DNA of 64,000 nucleotides. It comes from Macrostomum hystrix (Eukaryota > Platyhelminthes > Macrostomidae). Below, one piece after another: positions 41,056 through 52,482 of the stretch (position 1 is its first letter; each line of letters opens with the position of its first letter). The stretch spans positions 124,001 through 188,000 of the forward strand of contig CATNEN010000041.1 of NCBI GenBank assembly GCA_950097015.1, written 5' to 3'. The notes under the pieces were generated by a model. It had not been told where the DNA came from. It saw nothing but the letters and a program-made list of their open reading frames with translations, and did not search any database. Position numbers and translations under genes: made by a program.

Positions 41056-43908
41056 AATGTTGAATATCAAGACCTTTTGCTTTTTTTAATCCAATTCTCA
41101 CTTATAAAATATCCACTAAATCTTTACAGGTAACTTTTATAAGTTAATTACAATAACATTAACACAAGCAAACAGAAAAAATATGCGATCGCTAACTTTA
41201 TAAATTTGTGAAATAAAACAGACTAAACTTTTGCTAAAAACAATAGCTCGATTTTTCAAGATCTTAAAACGAATGTAAATGCTAAACTTTTCGTCGAAAA
41301 AAACCGAATCATAAAACCTATTGGCCTATTTTAACTTCCGAAACGTGCAAAAATGTTATAAGACTTAACGATCTCCAAACGAATTTATTTGAAGGCGTAG
41401 GACGTTACAGCCTATAATGATTGTCATGAGTCGAAAATTACGAGTTAACTTTATTAGCACTTTTTGAGCTTTTATTGACAATTGACAATTGACAATTAAA
41501 TTATTTAGTAGTTCACTTGATACTAGAACAGTTTAATGCTGTTTACTGTCCAAAAATGTATTTTTTTACTTTTATCTATGTTGTTAAAACTTTACTTAAT
41601 TAGCTCTTTTTATTTTATATAAAACAACCTTTTAGAGCATTGAAAAAGAACAGATTTACTTTTGCGTAACCTGTGCGTGAATTCAATTTTTGCTTTCAAA
41701 GAAATGATATTAAAAAATTCAAAGACACCACACAGTATTCGTATTAAATATTATTACTTTGATGCATTTGATGTATTCCGTGCATGCAAAGGATGCATGC
41801 AAATTTGATCCTTTCTTGGCCCTTGCCCATCCTTCTATTCCCTCATCAGTTATTATCAGTTAGGCCTAGCAGTTATTAAGAATTAAATCAGTGTTAGGCC
41901 CCTAACCTACTTTTTGAGAGTCAATCTTAACAGGGTGACTTGAGTTATCTAAACACTTATAGTGACTTAAAAACATCGACTACTACTACTAATACTACTA
42001 ATCAGTGTAAAGGTTAATGAGTCATAATCTAAGTCATTTGAACTCAAAGAGTTATCGGCATTCTTTCGTTTCATTATCACCTTTCTAAAATATACTCATC
42101 CAGGCAGGTCTTTTTTGTTTGTCAATGAGGTATAATTAGGACACAAGTTACTGATTTACCACTCCTCTACCACTCCAGTGCTGGTGCAGATGCCCGTTTT
42201 CAGAACCCCTCAATACAATTTCACTATTAAAAAGATTATAATAGGCCTACAAAAGTGAATATAGTGTTCCATTTGATTGCTCAGTTTGATTAGCATGCTC
42301 AGTTCCAAGTTGGTTTAAATAAACACCAGTAAGCTGCCCTGCAGTTACACTGATTGGATAACATTTTGTCAGATTTCTGCTTTTGGACTATGTATTTAAA
42401 TTTTTATATGGGGATTGTAAAACAAAAGTGCCTAGAAATGGGGATTGTAAAATGAAAGAATATCTAATTATCAATGGAACTGCAACATTGCTACCATTTT
42501 TTTTGTTGCTGGGCATAGTTTCAGTTTCCCACTCTAAATTAGGGCCTATTTTAACACATTTTAGCATATTTATTTGATTGTATTTTTGTAGGCCTCTAGG
42601 TTGTTAGGGGCTCATTTGATAGGTAATTAAGCCTGTGTTAAAATAATTTATAGTGGGAAACCAAAACTATGTCTGTTGTTGAATTATTAAAAATGGCAAT
42701 CATTTTTGCCACTGTACCATGCCAATAACTTGCAGACTATTGCTTCAATACTGTAGCAGTAGGCCTAGCTGCTGCATATTGGTATGGAAGACTATAACAA
42801 TAGGCTACATTATGCTATACTGTGGCAGTAAACAGTGCCTAAAAATAATTAATCTTGAAAAGAAAACAAGTGAAGCAACTTTTGAAACTTCTAAATTTTT
42901 TAAATCTGTAGTAGGCCCCTAGGCCTAATTTGTGTTCTAAAATAAAATTTACATATGCTTATGTGTATGTCTATCTTAATTATCTTATTTAATGCCATGA
43001 AATATATTTATAATATTATTTTGCAACTCACATAATCAGCCTGACCCAATATGCCTGGGAAAAAAGCTTGAAAGCAATGTTGGGCCACAAATTTAGGCTT
43101 TGTGTTGGGGTACAAAGTTCAAAGGCTAAGTATTGACTGATTGTAGTCCAAACAGATTGAGGAGTCCAGAAATGTTTTGGTTCATGGGAGCTTTATGCTC
43201 AAAAGCTACTAAAATGGGCCTGGAAATGTCCTAACTGGGCCTGTGGTGAGTTAATATGCAAGATTGTTAGCCTTTATTCCTGTCTCTGGCACTTCATATG
43301 TAAGTAGAGAATAAGGGCTTTCTATTCTGATAGATATTGCTGTGGTATTCAAGTATAGAATTTTTATTGATTCCTTAACAGTAGAAAGTCCATGGGGTAT
43401 CTCAAATGCCCACATGTTTTTGTATCTCTAAAAATCTTCAACCATCTCTAAATATTGTTGATATTTTTGTATTGGTTACATAGGTAGCTATTTGATGATT
43501 GAACCAATATGAATTTGCCATACAGTGGGGATTACAATGGGGATTGTAAAACAAAAGTGCCTAGAAATGGGGATTGTAAAATGGTGCAGAGTAATGTTAG
43601 CTGTCCTTGTCACCAGGGTCTTCGAAAATAATCACTGAATATCTTGACGATGCTGACGTCATACAGCTTTGAAGTTAGTTAAATTTTGGACCAGCATTTT
43701 CTGAAACTTTCCTGACCCAAAATCAAAACTAAACCAAAATTTTGTCTGTAAAGCTCTAACTCCGAAATTTTTGAACCATTTCTATTTACTTTTACTTGGA
43801 GTGTATACTCGGCCTATCAAACTATGATAAGCATCATTATTATGCAACATTATACATAAATTCCAGTACTACTAAATATGCCTAGGATAATGTGAGTTCC
43901 AGCTGACC
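41056..43908. other. AT-rich region between divergent XRN1 (-) and TMEM19 (+)
   Basis: About 2.85 kb of AT-rich DNA with no gene. A ~43-bp block (GGGGATTGTAAAACAAAAGTG, then CCTAGAAATGGGGATTG) occurs at about 42409-42452 and again at about 43538-43582 in the same orientation. TAGGCCT-like motifs are frequent. Promoters of both genes should lie at its ends. Confidence 0.45.
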
Positions 43909-45590
43909 ATGTTCTACCTCAGGCTTGTGTTCACTTTGGTGTTTCCGTTTATCGTGGCCAGGGCCGGCCTAAAAAAGAAGTCACTATCTGTTTCCGGAGC
44001 AGTGCTTGGTAAGGAGCTGAACTGTCAAAGTAATTTAACATTTTATTGGCCTGGTTTTGATTTCGAGCATTGATTTGTTAAAACCAACAAAACAGGCTAC
44101 GCCATCGGAGCCCTGCTGGCCTATGCCAACGCCTGCTACGTGGCCGCCCTGCTGGCCTTCTTCGCTTCCGGCTCCTACGTCACCCGCCTTGGCGCCAGCC
44201 GGAAGGCCCGGCTCGAGGCCGACTTTGAGCGGGTCGCACGGCGCAACTGGATTCAGGTTCGGCACTGGAAACACCTGGAGAAAGTTCCACTTGCCAGCAT
44301 CTCAATCGACCTCCATCTCCACCACCTGCACAGGTGATTTGCAATGGCGGCGCCGCTGCACTATGCGCCATAGCCTACCTCGCATTCGCCTCGCCACCTC
44401 GCCCCGAGCTGCCGATCGACCATGTCCGCTACCCCTCGCCCTCCTATGTCTCCCTGGCCCTGCTGGCTTCCCTGGCCGCCTGCTGCGGTGACACCTGGGC
44501 CTCCGAGCTCGGCTCCGCATTCGCCTGGGGCCAGCCGCGCCTCATCGTCGGCCTGCGCCGTGTTCCCCCCGGCACCAACGGTGGCGTGTCGCTGGTGGGC
44601 ACCGCGGCCAGCTGCGCGGGCGGCGGCCTCGTTGGCCTCGCCTACTGGCTAGCCGTCTGCGTCACTGTGCCGGCCGCGGACCTGATTGAGGCTCCGCCTC
44701 AGCTGCCGCTGCTGCTGGCTGCCGGAGCTGCTGCTGGTGGCATCGGCTCTCTGATAGACTCGCTGCTCGGTGCCACTCTGCAATACTCCGGTGAGCACCA
44801 AACAAGTGATGAATTGGGCATAAACTGCTGAAAGGCCTATTCCGGTCCTTCTGGGCAAATTTTGATCCTTCTGGGCCGATTCCGGTCCTTCTGGGCCGAT
44901 TCCGGTCCTTCTGGGCCGATTCCGTCCTTCTTGGCTGATTCCGGTCCTTCTGAGCCGATTCCGGTCCTTGTAGGCCGATTCCGGTCCTTCTGGGCCGATT
45001 CCGGTCCTTCTGGGCCGATTCCGTCCTTCTGGGCCGATTCCGTCCTTCTTGGCTGATTCCGGTCCTTCTGAGCCGATTCCGGTCCTTGTAGGCCGATTCC
45101 GGTCCTTCTGGGCCGATTCCGGTCCTTCTGGGCCGATTCCGGTCCTTCTGGGCCGATTCCGTCCTTCTTGGCTGATTCCGGTCCTTCTGGGCCGATTCCG
45201 GTCCTTCTGTGCCGATTCCGGTCCTTCTGGACCAATTCCGGTCCTTCTGGGCCGATTCCGTCCTTCTTGGCTGATTCCGGTCCTTCTGAGCCGATTCCGG
45301 TCTTTGTAGGCCGATTCCGGTCCTTCTGTGTTGATTTCGGTCCTTCTGGGCCAATTCCAGTACTTATTCTTCCCGCTAGATGGGTAAAATCCTTACCATC
45401 CAAACCCCCGAAAATCGCCATAGGCTTCGACATTGACACCGGCCTGGTCACTGAGCACCCGGGCCCGCGTGTGCGCCACATCAGCGGCTGTCACGTGCTG
45501 AACAATCACCTGGTGAACCTTCTGTCCTCCATTCTCACCTGCCTGCTGCTGCCACGGCTGGCTCTGATGCTCTCGCCTTGGCTAAAGTGA
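43909..45590 (+). CDS. TMEM19: Transmembrane protein 19 (TMEM19), multi-pass
   Basis: Four exons close in phase: 43909-44008, 44096-44256, 44334-44790 and 45424-45590 (294 aa). It belongs to the DUF92/TMEM19 family of multi-pass membrane proteins; relatives include bacterial and plant phytyl-phosphate kinases, but the animal function is not settled. Diagnostic segments: LKKKSLSVSGAVLG, ARRNWIQVICNGG, CCGDTWASELG, RVPPGTNGGVSLVGT, GSLIDSLLGATLQYSG and NLLSSILTCLLLP. Several hydrophobic stretches (residues ~1-20, 35-55, 95-110, 125-150, 190-250 and the C-terminus) fit five to seven membrane passes. The acidic and Thr/Asn-Gly motifs conserved in the family are intact. Intron 3 carries a minisatellite. 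Confidence 0.92.
44835..45362 (+). repeat. 20-bp minisatellite in TMEM19 intron 3
   Basis: About 26 copies of CCGATTCCGGTCCTTCTGGG, some 19 bp (CCGATTCCGTCCTTCTTGG). They occupy most of the intron. Long open frames across it are artefacts. Confidence 0.97.
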
Positions 45591-45913
45591 CGCCACTTGT
45601 TTCGCATCGCAGCTTGCAGATTCCAAAGCTTATTTTGTTTTGTAAACTTTCATTTTGAAGCTTAGTGAAATACATTATCTATATACATTATCTATATACA
45701 TTATCTATATATTTCACTCCGAGGTTGGTTTTGATGCATTTTTAATCGCCTGTTTTGTTATTGTGACTTATTTTAACGTGCGCTCGGTTAGAGACTGGCA
45801 TGCAGGAAAGTCAGTGCAGCCTGCAGTCTCTCGTTCTCCCTGCTTCTTCAGTTTGCGCGAGTCCCTGATTGTGCCATCTCAACTGCCGATCTCCAGAACT
45901 AGAAGCCTCGGTC
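45591..45913. other. Spacer between TMEM19 and LIG3
   Basis: Contains a threefold ACATTATCTATAT repeat near 45.67-45.71 kb and then the presumed 5' UTR of LIG3. Confidence 0.4.
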
Positions 45914-48900
45914 ATGTCGAATGTCGGCAGTTTCGGCTGCGAGTACGCCAAGCGTGGCACCGCTGGCTGCAAGCAGTGCAAGCAGAAGATCGACAAGGAC
46001 CAGCTGCGCCTTTGCAAGGTGGGCGCCAATCCTTTCTCGTCTGAAGGCGGCGAGATGAAGATGTGGTACCACCCCGGCTGCCTGTTCTCCACCTTCGAGC
46101 GCGCCCGTGCCACCACCCGCGTGGTGGAGTCGCTGGACGACCTGGATGGCGCTGACTCGCTGCAGGACGCCGACAAAATGCTGCTGCAGCGCCTCATCGA
46201 CGATCTGGCAGAGAAGCGGCGCAACAAACCTGCTGCCGGCGGCGGCAAGGCGTCGCCAAAGAAGCTGGTGCAGACCACCCTGCCTACCAGCCCTGTCAAG
46301 GTCTTCGCTGGAGCCTCCGCTGCCGGGACCTCCGCCTCCTCATCATCGCCGACGCGGGCGCCACTGTCTATGGCCGGACCGGGCGTTTCCAAGGATGACG
46401 CGGCCAAGGACAATGCGTTTCGCACCTTCCGCAAGTTGGTGGCCGAAATCGCCGACCGGCCGGGCTATTCGGATAAGACTCGAATTCTGGCCGACTTCTT
46501 GGCCAAGTGAGCGAAGCTCCTTTTAGTCATCGCCCCTCAGTTTCGGCCAGCGCCCCTCAGATCCTCAGTTTCGGTCATCGCCCCTCAGATCCTCCGTTTC
46601 GGTCACCGCCCCTCAGATCCTCAGTTTCGGTCACCGCCTCTCAGATCCTCAGTTTCGGTCATCGCCCCTCAGATCCTCTGTTTCGGTCATCGTCCCTCAG
46701 ATCGTCGGTTTCGGTCATCGCCTCTCAGATCCTCAGTTTCGGTCACCGTCCCTCAGATCCTCCGTTTCGGTCACCGCCTCTCAGATCCTCAGTTTCGGTC
46801 AGCGCCCCTCCAAGCGTGTCCCATGACTCCTTTGCAGAGGCTCCACTGGCGGCGGCTTCAAAGGTGACCTGGGCCTGCTGATCCGCCTGCTGCTGCCTGG
46901 TGTTGAAAAGCGCGTTTACAACCTGAAAGACCGTCAGCTGTTGAAGATCTTCAGCGGCGTCTTTAATGTCTCAATTGACGCCATGCAGGTTGGTGGGCAG
47001 CTTAGCCAGGCATTTCAGTTCGAGAATTAGAAACTTCAAGCTGAACTCAAATTCACTCCACACCGCAGGACCAGCTGAACTCCAATGGCGACATCGCGGA
47101 GACGGTGGGCGCTGAATTCGACAAGCGCGGCAGCGGCTCAGCCAAAAGCTGTCTAAGCATGCAGGACGTGGACGCCTTCCTGGACGGTCTGGCCGGCCTC
47201 AGTCGCGAGGACGACCAGGCGGCCGCCTTCAAGAAGCTGGCGGCAAAGTGAGCTGGCGATGGTGGCTTGTTGCGCTGAGAAATTTGAATTTCTTTAGGAA
47301 TTCGCGCGAATTCAAATTATTGGCGCTTGCGTATTCCACTGATACTACTACAATAGTATTACCGTCTGGACATTTGCCTCTTGCCTCACCCAGGTGCACA
47401 GGCAACGACCTGCGCATGGTGCTGCGCCTGGTCCGCCACGACCTGCGCATGAACGCCGGCGCCAAGCACATCCTGGACGCCATCGACCCCAACGCTTACG
47501 CTGCCTACCAGGCCTCCAGAAATCTGCACGACGTTCTCTGGCGCGCCCTGGCCGCCAAGGCCAGCCCTGTGAAACGCAACCTCAGCGTGCGAGCCGCCCT
47601 CATGACCCCTGTGCTGCCAATGCTGGCCGAGGCATGTCGCTCCGTGGAACAGGTTGGCAGTCCTGTCCCATATCAATGAGATATTATCTAAATATCCTAT
47701 CATCCCCACCCTCATCATCCCCAGTATCCAAAACCCACCCTCATTATCCCCAGTATCCATAATCCCACCTCATTATCCCCAGTATCCAAATCCCACCTCA
47801 TTATCCCCAGTATCCAAATCCCACCTCATCATCCCCAGTATCCATAATCCCACCTCATTATCCCCAGTATCCATAATCCCACCTCATTATCCCCAGTATC
47901 CAAAACCCACCCTCATTATCCCCAGTATCCATAATCCCACCTCATTATCCCCAGTATCCAAATCCCACCCTCATTATCCCCAGTATCCATAATCCCACCT
48001 CATTATCCCCAGTATCCATAATCCCACCTCATTATCCCCAGTATCCAAATCCCACCTCATTATCCCCAGTATCCAAATCCCACCTCATTATCCCCAGTAT
48101 CCAAATCCCACCATCATCATCCCCAGTATCCAAATCCCACCCTCATTATCCCCAGTATCCATAATCCCACCTCATTATCCCCAGTATCCATAATCCCACT
48201 ACACATCATCGCGCACTGTCCCAAATTCTTCCATTCACGTGACGCCAGAGTTTTCTCTCGTTCTCAACTCTGCAGGCCATGCGCCGCTGTCCCAACGGCT
48301 TCTACGCTGAAATCAAATACGACGGCGAGCGGGTGCAGGTGCACAAGCAGGGCCAGCAGTTCTCATATTTCAGCCGCTCCCTGAAGCCCGTGCAGCCTCA
48401 CAAGGTGAGTACGGAGCACTGACGGCCGCATTCCGAAACGGAGCATATCCCAAAAAGTTGTCGCGAAAAAAGCTTTTAGTAAAATATCTATATAAAGCCG
48501 CAGTCTTTGATTATCAAGAATTCTCGAATCCCTTCCGTAATATATTTACACCACATTGCTTTTGAGAAGCCACTATCCCCCCTCGAAGTACCCTATTCTC
48601 ATTAAAATCCCACTAAATCCCATTGTCCCCCATTCTAGTTCCTCGACCCCTCTCAGATCCCTCTATTTCACTCCAAATCCCACTATCCAAACTTATCCCA
48701 CTATCCACTTATCCCACTATCCAAACTTATCCCACTATCCACTTATCCCACTATCCACTTATCCCACTATCCACTTATCCCACTTTCCACTTATCCCACT
48801 ATCCACTTATCCCACTTTCCACTTATCCCACTATCCACTTATCCCACTATCCACTTATCCCACTTTCCATTTATCCCACTTTCCACTTATCCCACTATCC

Positions 48901-50859
48901 ACATTCTAGGGCCTAATGCTCATAAAATCTATCTTCATTTTCAGTTGAGTCCGTAATGTCGAATCTCAGGCCTAAAATCCTATTTAATTGTGATTATCGA
49001 AATTCCACACCACTAAAATCCCATCATCTTCCCGCCGCAGGTCGCTCATCTCAAGGAGTTTATTCCGCGCGCATTTCCCAGCGGTGACAATCTCATTGTG
49101 GACACCGAGGTGCTGCTGATGGACACCAAGACTGACAAGCCGCTGCCTTTCGGCACCCTCGGCCGGCACAAGAAGGAAGCGTTCAAGGACGCCACGGTGT
49201 GCCTGTTTGTGTTCGACTGTCTGCAGTTTAATAACGACAACCTCATGCTGCGGCCGCTCAAGGAGAGACGCGAAGTAAACGCTCTTGTACTTTTATGTTG
49301 GTAAAGTGCTCTTGTAGCTTAGCTTAATATTGCTCGGCAACTCTAAGGTAGATGAGTGCTTGTAGTTAACAAAATTCCATCACTCCTCACTCTGTCACTC
49401 CTGGATCGAATCCCAGGTGCTGGAGCGCAGCATGAAGGAGGTGAGGCACCGAGTTCACCTGTCCGAGGCGGAGCTGATTCGCAGTCCGGCTCCGCTTGAG
49501 CGCCTTTTAAAGCGCGTCTTTAACGAAGGCCTCGAAGGCCTGGTGCTGAAGTCGCTGGACGGCGTGTACGAACCTGGCAAGCGGCACTGGCTGAAGATGA
49601 AGAAGGACTACCTGCACGACGGCGCCATGGCCGACTCCGCTGACTTGGTGGTGCTGGGTGGCTACTATGGCACGGGCAGCAAAGGCGGCCAGCTGTCCGT
49701 CTTTCTCATGGGCTGTCACGATGGCGAAGGCGCCTGGCGGACCGTCTGCAAATGTGGCAACGGCTTCGACGATGCCACGGTGGCCAAACTGCAGAAGAGC
49801 ATCGACTGGGTCAAGTGCGTGCCATATAATGGGTTGTAGCCTAGCGGTTAGGGCGGCGGGCTCACGACTTAACGATCGGGGGTTCGATTCCCGACTCCAC
49901 TAAATAGCATCAACTGTGGTAACTGATGGTGCGGGTGTGGCGTCCCCCCAGTCCATGGACTGATTAGCATAAGCAGCCTTCAGATGTGCCACTCAATAGC
50001 CGTGACTGTGCTGTCGGCTGCACATCTGTCCGGATTGGGGCAGGTGTAATCATTTATTATTAATATTATTCTTGACCATGTGAAGCTAGTTAGATCCTCG
50101 GAAGGTTAAATGAGAGGTCACGTGATCGCTTTTTTGTCTTAAATATGGTCACGTGACCAAAATCAATTCTTCAGGTGCGACCGCCGCAACCCGCCGAGCT
50201 GGCTGCGCTGCAGCAGCGGCCTCCTGCCCGACTGTCTGGTGCGCGACCCGAAGGCCTCCCCGGTTTGGGAGATCACCGGCGCCGAGTTCTCCCACTCGTC
50301 GCAGCACACGGCCGGCGGCGTCGGCATCCGGTTTCCACGCGTCACGAAGGTGCGCGACGACAAGACCTGGCGGGAGGCCACCAACCTGGCCCGGCTGCTC
50401 AAACTCGCAGCGGAGTCAAAGCGATTCACCGGCGCCGACGACGGAGACGAAGACGCGGACGAGGACGCTGCATGCAGTGAGGACGACGACGAAGACGCGG
50501 CGCCGCCGCCGCCGTCGAAGGCAGGAAAATCCGGGCCGCTCGGCAAGAAGGCGGTGGCGGACGCGGCGGAGGCGTCGCCACCTAAGCGACAGCGGCTGCA
50601 GCTGCCAGACGCCTTAAAGTCGGCGCGGATATTCTTCGCTAGCGGTGTGCCTCAGGCCGATCGTCGCGAGCTCGAACGCTTGATCTACGCTTACGACGGC
50701 GACGTTGTCGACGATGCAGCCGACGCTACGCATTTGGTGCGGCCTGACGATGCCGCAGAAGACGATGAGGAGGATGGCACAACGCCCGGACCCGTTGTGG
50801 GCACCGTCGGGTGGCTTCGGCGATGCCTCGCTGCGCGCCGCATCCTGCCGGTCACGTGA
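45914..50859 (+). CDS. LIG3: DNA ligase III (ATP-dependent)
   Basis: Eight exons close in phase: 45914-46506, 46838-46988, 47069-47247, 47394-47652, 48276-48404, 49041-49274, 49417-49814 and 50175-50859 (875 aa). LIG3 seals nicks in base-excision and single-strand-break repair and in mitochondria. The N-terminal PARP-type zinc finger has CKQCKQKIDKDQLRLCKVG and WYHPGC (residues ~10-65). The DNA-binding domain follows (NDLRMVLRLVRHDLRMNAGA, DPNAYAAYQASRNL). Catalytic motif I is EIKYDGERVQ with the adenylated Lys near residue 408; downstream motifs FPFGTL-like LPFGTLGRHKK, EGLEGLVLK and KRHWLKMKKDYL are present. The OB-fold is followed by an acidic linker and a C-terminal BRCT-like domain (ARIFFASGVP ... 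VGTVGWLRRCL), the segment that binds XRCC1 in vertebrates. Introns 1, 4 and 5 contain minisatellites and intron 7 a SINE. Confidence 0.95.
46520..46815 (+). repeat. ~28-bp minisatellite in LIG3 intron 1
   Basis: About ten units of CGCCCCTCAGATCCTCAGTT + TCGGTCAT with variants. It starts about 15 bp after the exon 1 donor. Confidence 0.93.
47690..48200 (+). repeat. ~28-bp minisatellite in LIG3 intron 4
   Basis: About 18 units of ATCCCACCTCATTATCCCCA + GTATCCAA with CATAATC/CAAATC/CAAAACC variants. Confidence 0.95.
48676..48905 (+). repeat. 16-bp minisatellite in LIG3 intron 5
   Basis: About 14 copies of CACTATCCACTTATCC with A/T variation (CACTTTCC). Confidence 0.95.
49829..50075 (+). mobile_element. 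tRNA-derived SINE, family A (copy 4, best preserved)
   Basis: The head GGGTTGTAGCCTAGCGGTTA contains an A box, and GGGGGTTCGATTCCCGACTC a B box. The body has GGTGTGGCGTCC, the palindrome CAGTCCATGGACTG and GGCTGCACATCTGTCC, with a tail of TTATTATTAATATTATT. It lies in LIG3 intron 7. Confidence 0.9.
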
Positions 50860-50989
50860 TCGTCGAATAGCTTCAAACCGACGGTGATAGTGCTTTATCC
50901 CTAGCGTCTCTAAATATCCATGATCAAGTGATTAGCTCTTAAGCTTTTTACTTTTTACTGCTGTCAACGACTGACACCTGGCTGGCTGT

Positions 50990-51779
50990 TACACACACGC
51001 ACACTCACACTCGCACACACTCTCACACACTCACACTCACTCACACACACTCACACACACTCACACACACTCACACTCACACTCACTCACACACACTCAC
51101 TCACACACACACACACACTCACTCACACACACTCACACTCACACACACACTCTCACACACACTCACTCACACACACACACACTCACTCTCACACACACTC
51201 TCACACACACACTCACACTCACTCTCACACACACACTCACACACACACGCACACACACACTCTCACACACACACACTCTCACACACACACACTCTCACAC
51301 ACACACACTCTCACACACACACACTCTCACACACACACACTCTCACACACACACACTCTCACACACACACACTCTCACACACACACACTCTCACACACAC
51401 ACACTCTCACACACACACACACTCTCACACACACACTCACACACACACTCACACACACACGCACACACACACGCACACACACTCACACACTCTCACACAC
51501 ACACACTCTCACACACACACGCACACACACTCACACACACACTCACTCTCACACTCACTCTCACACACACACTCACACACACACGCACACACGCACACAC
51601 ACACGCACACACACGCACACACACTCACACACTCTCACACACACACACTCTCACACACACACGCACACACACTCACACACACACTCACTCTCACACTCAC
51701 TCTCACACACACACTCTCACACACACTCTCACACACACACACACTCACACACACACTCTCACACACACACGCACACACA
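50990..51779 (+). repeat. CA/TC compound microsatellite, ~790 bp
   Basis: Runs of CACACA are broken at quasi-regular spacing by CTCT or CG dinucleotide variants (ACACACACTCTC). It lies in the 3' flank of LIG3. Between 51260 and 51430 a regular 18-bp higher-order period is visible. Confidence 0.97.
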
Positions 51780-52482
51780 TTGATGCTGATTCAGTTTTGC
51801 CTTGATTTAAAACAGATTCGCCTATAAGTTTCATTTTATTCTCCTCTATTCTACTTCATTTTATTCCACATTCTAAACTGTTCTGTCAGCTCATATTGTG
51901 TATTGCTTAGACAAAGTTGGAATAAATAATTCGATTTTAATCCAATTTTGCAAGTAGTTTATTCTCTGCTTAGCGACTGCGCCTACCAGTGCCTTAGTTT
52001 ATTCCTGTTTATTCCTGATTCGTTATTGCACATTTTATGTGTTTATATAGCTTAGATTTCAGCTCATCCATCACTTTCGTGCACATTCCTCAATTCCTAT
52101 TGACTGTCTGAAAATAAATTCAACAGCGTCCGAGCTGTGCTCTCGCTAGGCCCTGCAGCCACTCGTTTTAAAGCATAATTTATTTTGAATTTGTAAGTGC
52201 ACGACGTATAATATACGATAGGACCCAATTTTTAGAATCGAACATTATCCTCGAATGGGGGTCGGTTGCAGAATGCGTTCGCCTCTCACACCAAGGTCCC
52301 TGAGCTCGATTCCGCAGCGAGGCCACATCAAATTGGGACGCAGCCGCGGAGAGAAGGCTTAGGGGCTTGTCGTGCAATTTACACCCTTTACCTTACGGGC
52401 GATGTCTGGCCTCATTCTTAGCCCAATCAATGCATCTGTAATTGATCTCGCAAGCTATTGAGATGCGTGTGCTGCCTTGCAG
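51780..52482. other. Intergenic with SINE-B copy 3 (52255-52400, +)
   Basis: AT-rich spacer, then a SINE-B relative: GGGGGTCGGTTGCAGAATGC, GAGCTCGATTCC (B box), GCAGCCGCGGAGAGAAGGC and GGGGCTTGTCG, in the order seen (inverted) at 58.8-59.0 kb. It stops about 80 bp before the zinc-finger gene. Confidence 0.65.

Noticed and set aside
44837-45481. Open frames of ~200 codons across the TMEM19 intron 3 array
   Set aside because: Pure repeat translation on both strands; the TMEM19 alignment skips it cleanly.
49829-49905. Genuine tRNA gene
   Set aside because: A and B boxes are present but the sequence continues into a body shared by three other copies and an AT tail, so it is a SINE head.
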